A stretch of DNA of 64,000 nucleotides from Viridilinea sp964592425 (GCA_964592425.1 CAZQCG010000015.1:1-64000), one strand, 5' to 3'. Shown: positions 16,889 through 25,492, counted from the first letter of the stretch. Numbers and translations: made by a program. Notes: generated by a model not told the origin, from the letters alone.

Positions 16889-18421
16889 GTGTTCGAGATC
16901 CTCTGGGTCGCGCTGGCCTTGATCATTGGGCTGGCCGCAGGCGCGAGCCTGGGTGTTATGTGGGTCAACAATGGCATCAACTCTCTGGCTCAGCAGAAGG
17001 CGACCGAGGCGCGCCTGCTGCTGGAAGAGGCCCGCTCGCAGCAGAAAGAACTGTTGCTACAGGCAAAAGATGAGGCCCTACGCCTGCGAAACGATGCTGA
17101 GGCCGAACTCCGTGAGTCACGCCAGGGGCTGCAAAAGCAGGAGGAACGCCTACAACGGAAGGAGGAGACCCTTGATCGCAAGATTGAGGGCCTGGAGCGG
17201 CGTGAGCGCCAGATGCAAGGGCGCGAGCGCCAAATAGAGCAACTGTACCAGGAGGCCGAACGCCTGAAAGGGCTCCAGGTCAGCGAGTTGGAGCGTATCT
17301 CGCAGTTGGGCCGCGATGAGGCCCGGGCGATCATTCTCGCTCAGGTTGAGCAAGAGACCCGCGATGATGCGGCACGTCGTATCCGCGAAATCGAACAGCA
17401 GACCCGCGAAGAGGCTGAGAAGACGGCCCGTAAGATTATCGCGCTGGCAGTCCAGCGCAATGCCAGCGATTATGTTGCGGAGATCACGGTCGCCACGGTA
17501 AACCTGCCGAGCGAAGAGCTCAAGGGGCGCATTATCGGGCGTGAGGGACGTAACATTAGAGCCTTTGAGCAATTCACCGGGGTCGATATTATCGTTGATG
17601 ATACGCCTGAAGCTGTCACCCTCTCGTGCCATGACCCGGTACGCCGTGAGGTGGCCCGGGTGGCCTTGATCAAGTTGCTGAAAGACGGGCGCATTCACCC
17701 TTCACGCATTGAAGAGGTGGTGCAAAAAACCCAGCAGGAGATTGAGGTGGTAATGCGTGAAGAAGGCGAGCGCGTGGCCTACGAGGCCAATGTGCAGGGC
17801 CTGCATCCTGACTTGATCAAGCTGCTTGGACGGTTGAAATACCGCACCAGTTATGGTCAGAATGTGCTTCAGCATTCCCTTGAGTGCTCGCAACTCGCGG
17901 CGCATATGGCCGCCGAGTTGGGTGCCAATATCAATGTCGCGAAGACGGCGGCCCTGCTGCACGACATTGGCAAGGCTGTTGACCACGAGGTACAAGGGCC
18001 GCACGCTCTGATCGGTGCCGATATCGCCCGCCGTCTGGGCCGTTCGCCCGCGATCGTTCATGCGATCGCTGCCCACCACCACGATGAAGAGCCAACCAGT
18101 GTCGAAGCCTTCCTGGTGATGGCTGCCGATGCGATCTCCGGGGGCCGCCCCGGCGCACGGCGCGAGACGCTGGATCTCTATATCAAGCGCCTCGAAGCCC
18201 TTGAAACGGTGGCAACCTCGTTTGTTGGCGTGCAACGCGCCTTTGCGGTTCAGGCTGGCCGCGAGGTGCGCGTGATGGTTCAACCCGAACAGATTGACGA
18301 TCTTGCCAGCATCCATCTGGCCCGCGATGTGGCTAAGAAGATCGAAGAGAGTCTGCAGTACCCCGGTCAGATCAAGGTAACGATTATTCGTGAGACGCGC
18401 GCAGTCGATTATGCGCGTTGA
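16889..18421 (+). CDS. rny: Ribonuclease Y
   Basis: This endoribonuclease starts mRNA decay at the membrane. The 510 residues show the full family order: an N-terminal membrane helix (ILWVALALIIGLAAGASLGV), a long charged coiled coil (about residues 30-190), a KH domain (GRIIGREGRNIRAFEQFTGV), and an HD domain with the metal-binding ALLHDIGKAVDHE. The start is GTG 16889, preceded by AGGAGG at 9 nt. spoVS follows 97 nt later, an association often seen because both are widespread in Gram-positive-like lineages. Confidence 0.97.
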   Translation: MFEILWVALALIIGLAAGASLGVMWVNNGINSLAQQKATEARLLLEEARSQQKELLLQAKDEALRLRNDAEAELRESRQGLQKQEERLQRKEETLDRKIEGLERRERQMQGRERQIEQLYQEAERLKGLQVSELERISQLGRDEARAIILAQVEQETRDDAARRIREIEQQTREEAEKTARKIIALAVQRNASDYVAEITVATVNLPSEELKGRIIGREGRNIRAFEQFTGVDIIVDDTPEAVTLSCHDPVRREVARVALIKLLKDGRIHPSRIEEVVQKTQQEIEVVMREEGERVAYEANVQGLHPDLIKLLGRLKYRTSYGQNVLQHSLECSQLAAHMAAELGANINVAKTAALLHDIGKAVDHEVQGPHALIGADIARRLGRSPAIVHAIAAHHHDEEPTSVEAFLVMAADAISGGRPGARRETLDLYIKRLEALETVATSFVGVQRAFAVQAGREVRVMVQPEQIDDLASIHLARDVAKKIEESLQYPGQIKVTIIRETRAVDYAR

Positions 18422-18518
18422 GCGTGGCTTATCCTCGGCACCGCGCAAGTGTCTGTGGTAAGATCATGCGAAACCTAGCGGCGATCCCCCATTATAGCTA
18501 TAAGGAGGGCCAGGTGCG

Positions 18519-18926
18519 ATGAACCTTGAAGCGTCGCCTGAGAACCTGCCCACTGATCCAACCCCGTCCACCACACAGGAGAATCGTATGAGCAACCCTC
18601 AGTCTGTACCTATTGCGCGTGCTGTTGGGGCCAGTGGCACCCATGCGGGCGCGACCCAGCGCACCGCTGAGGTGCTCAAGGTCTCGACCCGCTCTCGCCC
18701 TAGTGCCGTTGCCGGTGCCATCGCCGGGGTGATCCGCGAGAATGGTATGGCCGAAGTCCAGTCGATCGGTGCTGGCGCGACCAACCAGGCGATCAAAGCG
18801 GTCGCTATCGCACGCAGTTACCTCAACGAAGAGGGTATTGATATTGTCTGCATACCCGCCTTTATCGATGTCGCCATTGATGATGAGGAGCGTACCGCCA
18901 TTCGCTTGCTCATTGAACGCCGTTAG
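18519..18926 (+). CDS. spoVS: Stage V sporulation protein S family protein
   Basis: The C-terminal 86 residues are a typical SpoVS (Alba-like fold), with LKVSTRSRPSAVAGAIAGV, QSIGAGATNQAIKAVAIAR and FIDVAIDDEERTAI. A non-conserved N-terminal extension of about 50 residues precedes it. The start ATG 18519 follows AAGGAGGG by 9 nt, and a second in-frame ATG (18588) could give a shorter form. SpoVS is common in non-sporulating Chloroflexota and Deinococcota, where it is thought to regulate development or bind nucleic acid. A strong terminator follows. Confidence 0.9.
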   Translation: MNLEASPENLPTDPTPSTTQENRMSNPQSVPIARAVGASGTHAGATQRTAEVLKVSTRSRPSAVAGAIAGVIRENGMAEVQSIGAGATNQAIKAVAIARSYLNEEGIDIVCIPAFIDVAIDDEERTAIRLLIERR

Positions 18927-18947
18927 TCTCCTCTGCAGTTGAACCGG

Positions 18948-18979
18948 CGGGCGGATCGTACGATCCGCCCGTTTTGTTT
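18948..18979 (+). terminator. Rho-independent terminator after spoVS
   Basis: CGGGCGGATCGT and ACGATCCGCCCG form a perfect 12-bp stem (18948-18971), followed by TTTTGTTT. It separates spoVS from the lysine operon promoter 11 nt later. Confidence 0.9.
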
Positions 18980-18990
18980 GACCGGCGCTG

Positions 18991-19019
18991 TTGACGTAGA
19001 ATTGATCCTATGCTATAGT
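18991..19019 (+). promoter_or_regulatory. Promoter of the lysine operon
   Basis: TTGACG (18991-18996), a 17-nt spacer and TATAGT (19014-19019) place the transcription start near 19026, 30 nt before the leader peptide ATG. Confidence 0.78.
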
Positions 19020-19055
19020 CGCCACGCTTTTGAGACCAGAGTAGAAGTTAGCCTG

Positions 19056-19118
19056 ATGTCGAACCAGTTCGCTAAGCAGCTCAAGCGCGTGAAGAAGCCA
19101 GCCCTACGGTCTGGTTAG
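19056..19118 (+). CDS. Lysine-rich leader peptide of the attenuator
   Basis: A 20-codon frame, MSNQFAKQLKRVKKPALRSG, runs from ATG 19056 to TAG 19116-19118. It contains four Lys codons, all AAG, two of them adjacent (19092-19097). It lies between a good promoter and a hairpin in front of a lysine biosynthesis operon, which is the position of ribosome-stalling leader peptides. A ribosome site is weak (GTAGAAG about 7 nt upstream). No homologue is known to me, and the call rests on position, Lys content and the downstream pairing. Confidence 0.68.
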   Translation: MSNQFAKQLKRVKKPALRSG

Positions 19119-19145
19119 CACCGCTTGCACGCGATGTTCGAGTGT

Positions 19146-19193
19146 AAGACCCGGCGCACCAGACCAAACGGTGCACCGGGTCTTCTGACTCTT
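19146..19193 (+). terminator. Attenuator hairpin with competing antiterminator
   Basis: AAGACCCGGCGCACC (19146-19160) pairs with GGTGCACCGGGTCTT (19170-19184) with one mismatch, and U-rich sequence follows. A competing pairing exists. GGTCTGGT (19108-19115), plus GC after a 2-nt bulge, lies in the last codons of the leader peptide. It is complementary to GC-ACCAGACC (19156-19165), which is the top of the terminator stem and its loop. A third pairing, CGCGTG (19086-19091) with CACGCG (19128-19133), spans the double Lys codons. A ribosome stalled at the Lys codons would leave 19108-19115 free and favour read-through, and one that reaches the stop would cover it. Confidence 0.65.
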
Positions 19194-19311
19194 CCAGGGG
19201 AGCCGCTGATGAAACCGTGCCCAAGCACCTATCCGCCTGTCGTCCGTACGCCCCGCCGTGTGCGCCCCGAGCTCTTCGGTGCCTGTCAAGTCAGACAAGG
19301 ATGGTTTGCCC

Positions 19312-20436
19312 ATGCCGCATGAGCGCCGTTTTCTGCTTGATACGACCCTCCGCGAAGGCGAACAGTTCGCCACCGCCCGCTTCACCAGCGCCCAGCGCCT
19401 CGCCCTGGCTGAGGCTCTTGATGCCTTCGGCGTTGAGTACCTCGAGCTGACTTCCCCTGCCGCTTCGCCCCAGAGCGCCCGCGATCTGCAGACAATTGCC
19501 AGTCGTGGCCTGCGCGCCCGTGTACTGACCCACGTCCGTTGTCATCTTGATGATGCGCGCATGGCTGTGGAGTGCGGTGCCCAGGGCGTGAATATGCTCT
19601 ACGCGACCTCCGAACAGCTTCGCCACGTCAGTCATGGCCGGAGCCTCGCCCAGATTGTCGAGGAGGCGGCCCTGGTGATTGCCTATCTCAAGGATCACGC
19701 GGTTGAGATTCGTTTCTCCTGCGAGGATACCTTTCGTACTGACCTGGAGGAGTTGATCCGGATCTACCGGGCGGTGGCCGATCTCGGCGTCCATCGCGTC
19801 GGCCTTGCCGATACGGTGGGCATCGCGACGCCGCGCCAGGTCTATGAGGTGGTGAGCCAGGTGCGCGCAGCTGTTGACTGTGATATCGAGTTTCATGGCC
19901 ATAACGATGCCGGTTGCGCCGTCGCGAATGCCTTCTGTGCCCTTGAGGCCGGGGCGACCCATATCGATGTGACGGTGCTCGGGATTGGCGAGCGGAACGG
20001 GATTGCCTCACTCAGTGGGATGGTGGCCCGTCTCGCCAGCCTCGATCCGCAGCTGGTGGCCCACTACGATGTGGCCATGCTGCCGGAGCTCGATGCGATT
20101 GTGGCCGGTATGGTCGGGGTGCCGATTCCCTTCGATGCGCCGATCTCCAGCCCTTACGCCTTCCACCATAAGGCTGGTCTGCATACCAAGGCGGTGCTGG
20201 CCGACCCGCGCAGCTATGAGGTGCTTGATCCACGCCTCTTTGGCCGCGACCGCACGGTGGCGGTGGCCCATCGCCTGGTGGGCTGGCACGCGGTCGCTGA
20301 GCGTGGGCGTGAGCTGGGCATCTATCTGAGCGAGCCCGCTGCGCGCCAGGCTGCCGCTCGCATCAAGGCCCTCGGTGATGAGCATGAGTTGGATAGTACG
20401 ACGGTGGATGAGATCCTCTACGAGTACGCGGAGTGA
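19312..20436 (+). CDS. Homocitrate synthase (AAA lysine pathway)
   Basis: This condenses 2-oxoglutarate with acetyl-CoA to homocitrate, the first step of the alpha-aminoadipate lysine pathway. The TIM-barrel motifs are LLDTTLREGEQF, EFHGHNDAGCAVANAF (metal-binding His pair) and FHHKAGLHTKAV. The sequence follows Thermus-type homocitrate synthase (Lys20) closely in order and length (374 residues), including TSPAASPQS and LADTVGIATPRQV, rather than LeuA, which carries a C-terminal regulatory domain. The start ATG 19312 has AAGGA about 10 nt upstream, and a GTG 54 nt earlier is possible. It is first gene of the lysine operon. Confidence 0.9.
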   Translation: MPHERRFLLDTTLREGEQFATARFTSAQRLALAEALDAFGVEYLELTSPAASPQSARDLQTIASRGLRARVLTHVRCHLDDARMAVECGAQGVNMLYATSEQLRHVSHGRSLAQIVEEAALVIAYLKDHAVEIRFSCEDTFRTDLEELIRIYRAVADLGVHRVGLADTVGIATPRQVYEVVSQVRAAVDCDIEFHGHNDAGCAVANAFCALEAGATHIDVTVLGIGERNGIASLSGMVARLASLDPQLVAHYDVAMLPELDAIVAGMVGVPIPFDAPISSPYAFHHKAGLHTKAVLADPRSYEVLDPRLFGRDRTVAVAHRLVGWHAVAERGRELGIYLSEPAARQAAARIKALGDEHELDSTTVDEILYEYAE

Positions 20437-20441
20437 GCAGT

Positions 20442-21698
20442 ATGGCCCAGACATTGAGCGAGCAGATCCTCTCCCGGGCGGCTGGCAGACCGGTCACGGT
20501 GGGTGAGGTAGTGACGGTGAACGTTGACCTGGTGATGATGCACGATAGCCTCTCGCCGAGCATTATTCGGGTGCTGCATGATGAGTTGGGCGCCGCAGGG
20601 GTCTGGGATCCTGAGCGGGTGGCTGTGGTGATCGACCATGTTGCCCCGGCAGCCAGTGTGCAGACTGCCGAGAAGCAGGCTGAGGTGCGGCGTTGGGCGC
20701 GGGCGCAGGGTATTCGTAACCTCTTTGATGTGGGACGGGGGATTTCACACCCGGTGCTGGTAGAAGAGGGACTGGCCCGCCCTGGTATGGTGATTGTTGG
20801 CAGTGATAGCCATAGTACGGCCTATGGCTGTGTGGCTGCCTTCGGCTCGGGTATGGGCACTACCGATATTGCCCTGGCTGCCGCGACCGGGCGTACATGG
20901 TTCCGTGTGCCCGAGACGGTGCTGGTGCAGGCTCAGGGCCGCTTTCGCCCTGGGGTCAGCGCCAAAGATCTGGGGCTACGCGCTACGCGTGAGCTGCGCG
21001 CCGATGGAGCGACCTATGCTGCTGTTGAGTGGCACGGCGTTGAGCAGTTGAGTGTGATGGAGCGCATGACTCTGGCGACCCTTTCGATTGAGGTGGGGGC
21101 CAAGGCTGGCCTGGTGCCGCCGACCAGCAGCGCCGGTAGCCTGAGCGCCGCCGGCAGAAGCATCGCGGTGCCGGACTGGCTTGCGGTGCAGGCGGACGCC
21201 CACTACAGCCGCGTCGTGCCGATTGATCTGGAGCAGCTTGAGCCGCAGGTGGCCGCGCCTCACACGGTCGATAATGTCACCGACCTGAGTGCCCTCGGGC
21301 GGGTGGCGGTCGATGTGGTCTACCTGGGCACCTGCACCAACGGCCACTACGAGGATATGGCCGCAGCGGCGCAGATTCTGCGTGGCCGGCGCCTGGCCCC
21401 CGGCATGCGCATGCTGGTTGTCCCTGCCAGTGCCCAGGCCCTGCAGCGCGCCGCCGAGGACGGCACCTTGACGACGCTGCTGGCCGCCGGGGCAACGATC
21501 GGCACACCCGGCTGCGGGGCCTGCATCGGGCGTCATATGGGGGTGCTGGCCCCCGGCGAGGTCTGCCTTTTCACTGGTAATCGTAATTTCCGTGGGCGGA
21601 TGGGCAGCCCCGAAGCGCAGATCTACCTGGCTTCGCCTGAGGTCGCTGCGGCAACCGCGCTCACCGGCTATCTTACCCATCCCCAGGAGGTGCTGTGA
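20442..21698 (+). CDS. Homoaconitase large subunit
   Basis: This interconverts homocitrate and homoisocitrate via homoaconitate, using a 4Fe-4S cluster. The 418-residue chain holds the cluster cysteines at Cys298 (LGTCTNGHYED) and Cys358/Cys361 (GCGACIGRH), plus VGSDSHSTAYG and the VIDHVAPA motif. The overall pattern matches Thermus LysT more than LeuC (context and family likeness). GGAG 8 nt before ATG 20442 fixes the start. A GTG at 20433 overlapping the previous stop is less likely. Confidence 0.88.
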   Translation: MAQTLSEQILSRAAGRPVTVGEVVTVNVDLVMMHDSLSPSIIRVLHDELGAAGVWDPERVAVVIDHVAPAASVQTAEKQAEVRRWARAQGIRNLFDVGRGISHPVLVEEGLARPGMVIVGSDSHSTAYGCVAAFGSGMGTTDIALAAATGRTWFRVPETVLVQAQGRFRPGVSAKDLGLRATRELRADGATYAAVEWHGVEQLSVMERMTLATLSIEVGAKAGLVPPTSSAGSLSAAGRSIAVPDWLAVQADAHYSRVVPIDLEQLEPQVAAPHTVDNVTDLSALGRVAVDVVYLGTCTNGHYEDMAAAAQILRGRRLAPGMRMLVVPASAQALQRAAEDGTLTTLLAAGATIGTPGCGACIGRHMGVLAPGEVCLFTGNRNFRGRMGSPEAQIYLASPEVAAATALTGYLTHPQEVL

Positions 21699-22198
21699 TG
21701 GCGCGTGTCTGGATCTTTGGCCAGGATATCAATACCGACCAGATCGTCCCCGGGCGCTATGCCCCCTATATGCTCAAGCATGAGGCCGACCTGCGCAATT
21801 ATCCTTTTGTTGAGCATCGCCCCGAGTTTGCGGGTAGCGTGCGCCCTGGTGATCTGATCGTGGCTGGCAATAACTTTGGCTGTGGCAGCTCACGCGAGTA
21901 TGCCCCCCTGGCCCTGCGTATGGTCGGCATCGGCGCGCTTGTTGCGCCGCTCTTTGCGCGCATCTTCTTCCGCAATGCGCTGAACCTGGGCATCCCCTGC
22001 TTCAGCGCTGACCTGACCGGCAGCCTGCGTGACGGACAGGAGGTTGAGCTGCAGCTTGAAGAGGGTTTGATCCTGACTGATGACGGCCAGCAGATCCAGT
22101 TGCCGCCGCCGCCCGCTTTCCTGCGCGAGGTCTGGGCCGCCGGGGGGATTGTGCCTTTCTACCGCCAGTATGGTCGCTTTCCGGGGGAGGCGGCCTGA
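21698..22198 (+). CDS. Homoaconitase small subunit
   Basis: This swivelling domain of the two-subunit hydro-lyase has 166 residues, with FGQDINTDQIVPGRY at the N-terminus and AGNNFGCGSSREYAPLALR in the substrate-binding loop. It pairs with the large subunit encoded just upstream, whose TGA shares a base with this ATG (TGATG). AGGAGG precedes ATG 21698 by 7 nt. It would also fit LeuD, and the neighbours decide for the lysine pathway. Confidence 0.87.
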   Translation: MARVWIFGQDINTDQIVPGRYAPYMLKHEADLRNYPFVEHRPEFAGSVRPGDLIVAGNNFGCGSSREYAPLALRMVGIGALVAPLFARIFFRNALNLGIPCFSADLTGSLRDGQEVELQLEEGLILTDDGQQIQLPPPPAFLREVWAAGGIVPFYRQYGRFPGEAA

Positions 22199-23238
22199 TG
22201 CGTATTTGTGTAATCCCCGGTGATGGGATTGGCCCAGAGGTGCTGGGTGCCGCAACACAGGTGTTGTGCGCCCTGGTTCCTGAGGTCGAATTGACTGAGG
22301 CCGAGGCGGGTTGGGGCGCTTTTGAACGCCACGGGGTGGCCCTGCCCCCGGCGACGCTGGCGGCGGCCCGCGAGGCCGATGGCATGCTCTTTGGAGCGGT
22401 GGCTTCGCCCAGCCACGCCGTAGCGGGCTACCGCAGCCCGATCGTGCAGCTGCGCCGCGAGCTTGATCTCTACGCTAACCTCCGCCCGACTGTACTCACG
22501 GCTGGCGCACCTACAGGGACAGCGCAAGCTTCAACACAAAACACAGCTCATTCGCTGGTGATTGTGCGTGAGAATACCGAGGGGCTCTATGCCGGACGTG
22601 AACGGCTGGAGGACGAGGGGGCAACAGCGATTGCCGAGCGGGTGATCACCAGGCGGGCCAGCACACGGATCGTGCGGGCGGCCTGTGAGCTGGCTCGGCG
22701 GCGCGCCGGCGAACTGGGCCGGCCCGGTAAAGTGACGATCGTGCATAAGGCCAATGTGTTGCGGGTGAGCGATGGACTCTTCCGCGAGACGGCCCTGGCG
22801 GTGACGCGTGACTTCCCCGACCTGACGGTCGAGGAGTTGCTGGTCGATGTTGCGGCTATGCACCTGGCCCGCCAGCCTCAGCGTTTTGATGTGGTGGTGA
22901 CGACCAACCTGTTTGGCGATATTCTCTCTGATGTGGCCTGCATCCATGGAGGTGGGCTGGGCCTGGCCGCCTCAGCCAACCTTGGTGACGAGCGCGGGCT
23001 CTTCGAGCCGGTGCATGGGGCGGCCCCCGACATTGTCGGGCGCGGGATCGCCAATCCGCTTGCCGCCTTTGAGTGTGTTGCGATGCTGCTGGAGTGGCGC
23101 GGGTGGGCGGCTCAGGCGACAGGCTTACGCGCCGCCACCGCTGCAGTGTTGCGCACCGGCCCCCATACGCCTGATCTTGGTGGCAACGCCAGCACTAGCG
23201 CCGTGACCGCTGCGGTGCTTGCCCATCTGTACATGTAG
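22198..23238 (+). CDS. Homoisocitrate dehydrogenase
   Basis: This 346-residue beta-decarboxylating dehydrogenase oxidises homoisocitrate to 2-oxoadipate with NAD. Family motifs are ICVIPGDGIGPEV, the substrate loop LRRELDLYANLRPT, NLFGDILSDVA (Mg site) and FEPVHGAAPDIVG. The segment SPSHAVAGYRSPIVQLRR fits homoisocitrate/isocitrate-type enzymes better than LeuB, though isopropylmalate activity is not excluded. The start overlaps the preceding stop by one base, continuing the translationally coupled chain. Confidence 0.87.
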   Translation: MRICVIPGDGIGPEVLGAATQVLCALVPEVELTEAEAGWGAFERHGVALPPATLAAAREADGMLFGAVASPSHAVAGYRSPIVQLRRELDLYANLRPTVLTAGAPTGTAQASTQNTAHSLVIVRENTEGLYAGRERLEDEGATAIAERVITRRASTRIVRAACELARRRAGELGRPGKVTIVHKANVLRVSDGLFRETALAVTRDFPDLTVEELLVDVAAMHLARQPQRFDVVVTTNLFGDILSDVACIHGGGLGLAASANLGDERGLFEPVHGAAPDIVGRGIANPLAAFECVAMLLEWRGWAAQATGLRAATAAVLRTGPHTPDLGGNASTSAVTAAVLAHLYM

Positions 23239-23324
23239 TGCTGATGCACGCTGCCACCCTGTAATGCATTCCCACGCTATGACTACGCTTTGACTACAGT
23301 GAATTGAAACCAGGAGGAAGCCCG

Positions 23325-23492
23325 ATGAACGCCGAGTGCCCCGAGTGTGCCGCAACGGTGAGCCTGCCCGTCGATACGTTGGAGAGCGAGATTGTGGCCT
23401 GCCCCGAGTGCGGGGCCGAGCTTGAAGTGGTGAGCCTGCATCCGCCGACGCTGGCCCTGGCCCCTGAGGTGGAAGAAGATTGGGGCGAGTGA
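23325..23492 (+). CDS. lysW: Amino-group carrier protein LysW
   Basis: This 55-residue carrier binds the alpha-amino group of aminoadipate on its C-terminal glutamate and shields it through the later steps. A zinc ribbon is formed by Cys5, Cys8, Cys26 and Cys29, and the chain ends with the diagnostic EDWGE (here EEDWGE). AGGAGG lies 7 nt before ATG 23325. An 86-nt gap separates it from the dehydrogenase, the largest inside the operon. The high acidity of the protein matches the family. Confidence 0.95.
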   Translation: MNAECPECAATVSLPVDTLESEIVACPECGAELEVVSLHPPTLALAPEVEEDWGE

Positions 23493-23523
23493 GATCAAAC
23501 CAGGTTTGATCAAGGAGCTAGCT

Positions 23524-24372
23524 ATGAGGATCGGTGTGCTCTGTTCGCGGGTACGTGCCGAAGAGAAGTTGCTCTTCAGTGAGCTTGATCGGCGCGGCCT
23601 GAACTATACGCGGATCGACGACCGTGAGCAGATCTTTGATCTGCATCAGCGGGAGTATCCCTATGACGTGGTGTTAGAGCGCTGCATCCAGCACAGCCGG
23701 GCGCTCTATATGCTCAAGATCCTTAACGACGCCGGGGTGGCGACCGTCAACACCTACCATCTGGCGCTCACCTGCGGCGATAAGTTTCTGACCACCCAGG
23801 CCCTTGTGCATCATGAGGTGCCGACGCCGCGTTGTCTGCTGGCCTTTACCCCTGAGAGCGCCCTGGAGGCGATTGAGCAGCTGGGCTATCCGGTGGTGCT
23901 CAAGCCAGTGGTTGGTTCATGGGGGCGCATGGTCAGCCGGATCAATGACCGTGATGCGGCTGAGGCTGTGCTTGAGCATCGTGATGTGCTGGGCAACTAT
24001 CAGCATTCGATCTTCTACATTCAGGAGTTTATCGATAAGCCGGGGCGTGACATTCGCTCGTTTGTGGTTGGTGATCAGTGTATTGCGGCGATCTACCGCA
24101 CCAGCCCCCACTGGATTACCAATACCGCACGCGGCGGGGTCGCCACGAATTGCCCGCTCAGCCCTGAGTTGGCCGATCTGAGCCTGCGGGCAGCGCAGGC
24201 GGTCGGCGGCGGGGTGGTGGCGATTGACCTGCTGGAGACCAGCGAGGGACGCCTGCTGGTCAACGAGGTCAACTATACGATGGAGTTCCGTAACTCGATT
24301 GAGACGACCGGGGTCGACATTCCGGCGCGCATCATCGATCATGTGCTGGCCGTAGGAAGGGGGCAGCGATGA
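23524..24372 (+). CDS. lysX: LysW-aminoadipate ligase LysX
   Basis: This ATP-grasp ligase (282 residues) joins alpha-aminoadipate to the C-terminal Glu of LysW. ATP-grasp elements include YPVVLKPVVGSWGRMVSRI, FIDKPGRDIRSFVVGD and the Mg-binding end LLVNEVNYTMEFRNS. The MEFRN segment is typical of the LysX/ArgX group rather than RimK. The start ATG 23524 follows AAGGAG by 6 nt. The next gene overlaps by four bases (ATGA). Specificity for aminoadipate over glutamate is inferred from the operon. Confidence 0.93.
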   Translation: MRIGVLCSRVRAEEKLLFSELDRRGLNYTRIDDREQIFDLHQREYPYDVVLERCIQHSRALYMLKILNDAGVATVNTYHLALTCGDKFLTTQALVHHEVPTPRCLLAFTPESALEAIEQLGYPVVLKPVVGSWGRMVSRINDRDAAEAVLEHRDVLGNYQHSIFYIQEFIDKPGRDIRSFVVGDQCIAAIYRTSPHWITNTARGGVATNCPLSPELADLSLRAAQAVGGGVVAIDLLETSEGRLLVNEVNYTMEFRNSIETTGVDIPARIIDHVLAVGRGQR

Positions 24373-25406
24373 CACTGCGGGTCGGCGTAGTGGGTGCCAG
24401 CGGCTATGTGGGCGGCGAGTTGTTGCGCCTGCTGCTCTGGCATCCCGAGGTAGCGTTGGTGCAGGCGACCAGCGCACGCAATGCGGGGCGCTACCTGCAC
24501 CAGATTCACCCTAACCTGCGTGGGCGCTCGCCGCTCCAGCTGATCCACCCGGATCGGCTGGAGCCCTGCGACCTGCTCTTCCTGGCTCTGCCCCATGGCG
24601 AGGCGGCCCGGGCCATCCAGCGCTACGAGGGCCTGGCCAGCATGCTCATCGACTGTTCGGCTGACTTCCGCCTGCATGAGCCAGCGGCCTATGCCCGCTG
24701 GTACGGTGAGGCCCATCCCAGCCCGGAGCGCCTGGGGCAATTTGTCTACGGGCTGCCTGAAGTGAGCCGCGCCGCGTTGGTCGGGGCGCGCTACGCCAGT
24801 GGTGTCGGGTGTAACGCCACGGCAACCAACCTGGCCCTGTTGCCACTGGTGCAGGCCGGGCTGGTTGATCGTGAGCGCCCGATCATCGTCGAGGTTAAGG
24901 TTGGCTCATCGGAGGGTGGCGCAGCGGCAAATGAGAGTAGCCACCACCCTGAGCGGGCCGGGGCGGTGCGTTCCTTTGCCCCGGTGGGCCACCGCCACAC
25001 CGCCGAGGTTGAACAGGTGACCGGCCTGAACAACGTCCACCTCTCGATCACCTCGGTTGAGCTGGTGCGCGGAGCCTTAGCCACCGCCCACGTTTTTGCG
25101 GCGCGCCCAACCAGCGAGAAAGAGCTCTGGCAGGCCTACCGGGCCTTTGTCGCGGGGCAGCCCTTTTTGCGCATCGTCAAAGAGCGCCAGGGCATTTACC
25201 GCTTCCCCGAGCCGAAGATCCTGGCGGGCAGCAACTTCGCCGACCTGGGCTTTGCGCTCGACGCAGCGAGTGGGCGCATCGTAAGCATTTGCGCCCTTGA
25301 CAACCTGATGAAGGGCGCCGCTGGCAGTGCGGTTCAGTGTATGAACCTTATGTGCGGGTTGCCCGAGACGCTGGGGCTGGAATTTCCCGGCTTGCACCCG
25401 GTGTAA
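24369..25406 (+). CDS. lysY: LysW-aminoadipyl phosphate reductase LysY (ArgC family)
   Basis: This reduces LysW-bound aminoadipyl phosphate to the semialdehyde with NADPH. The 345-residue protein has the Rossmann motif VGVVGASGYVGGELLRLL and the catalytic cysteine in GVGCNATATN (Cys148; ArgC usually has a tyrosine after this cysteine). GSSEGGAAANESSHHPERAG marks the LysY subgroup. A dual role in arginine synthesis is possible in organisms using carrier-bound ornithine. The kinase LysZ, aminotransferase LysJ and hydrolase LysK are not in the window. Confidence 0.92.
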   Translation: MTLRVGVVGASGYVGGELLRLLLWHPEVALVQATSARNAGRYLHQIHPNLRGRSPLQLIHPDRLEPCDLLFLALPHGEAARAIQRYEGLASMLIDCSADFRLHEPAAYARWYGEAHPSPERLGQFVYGLPEVSRAALVGARYASGVGCNATATNLALLPLVQAGLVDRERPIIVEVKVGSSEGGAAANESSHHPERAGAVRSFAPVGHRHTAEVEQVTGLNNVHLSITSVELVRGALATAHVFAARPTSEKELWQAYRAFVAGQPFLRIVKERQGIYRFPEPKILAGSNFADLGFALDAASGRIVSICALDNLMKGAAGSAVQCMNLMCGLPETLGLEFPGLHPV

Positions 25407-25492
25407 GGCCAAGTGGGTGCAGCAGCGAACAGTCGGTAACACAGGACTCATACTTGTTGCCATGCGGCTACTTGTGATCAGAGCAGCGCACC

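Noticed and set aside
18980..19300. Lysine riboswitch or T-box upstream of the lysine operon
   Set aside because: The conserved L-box core and the T-box AGGGTGGnACCGCG sequence are not present; the leader peptide and competing hairpins explain the region better.
19312..23238. Leucine operon (leuA, leuC, leuD, leuB)
   Set aside because: The first enzyme lacks the LeuA regulatory domain and follows Thermus-type homocitrate synthase; LysW, LysX and LysY follow in the same run.
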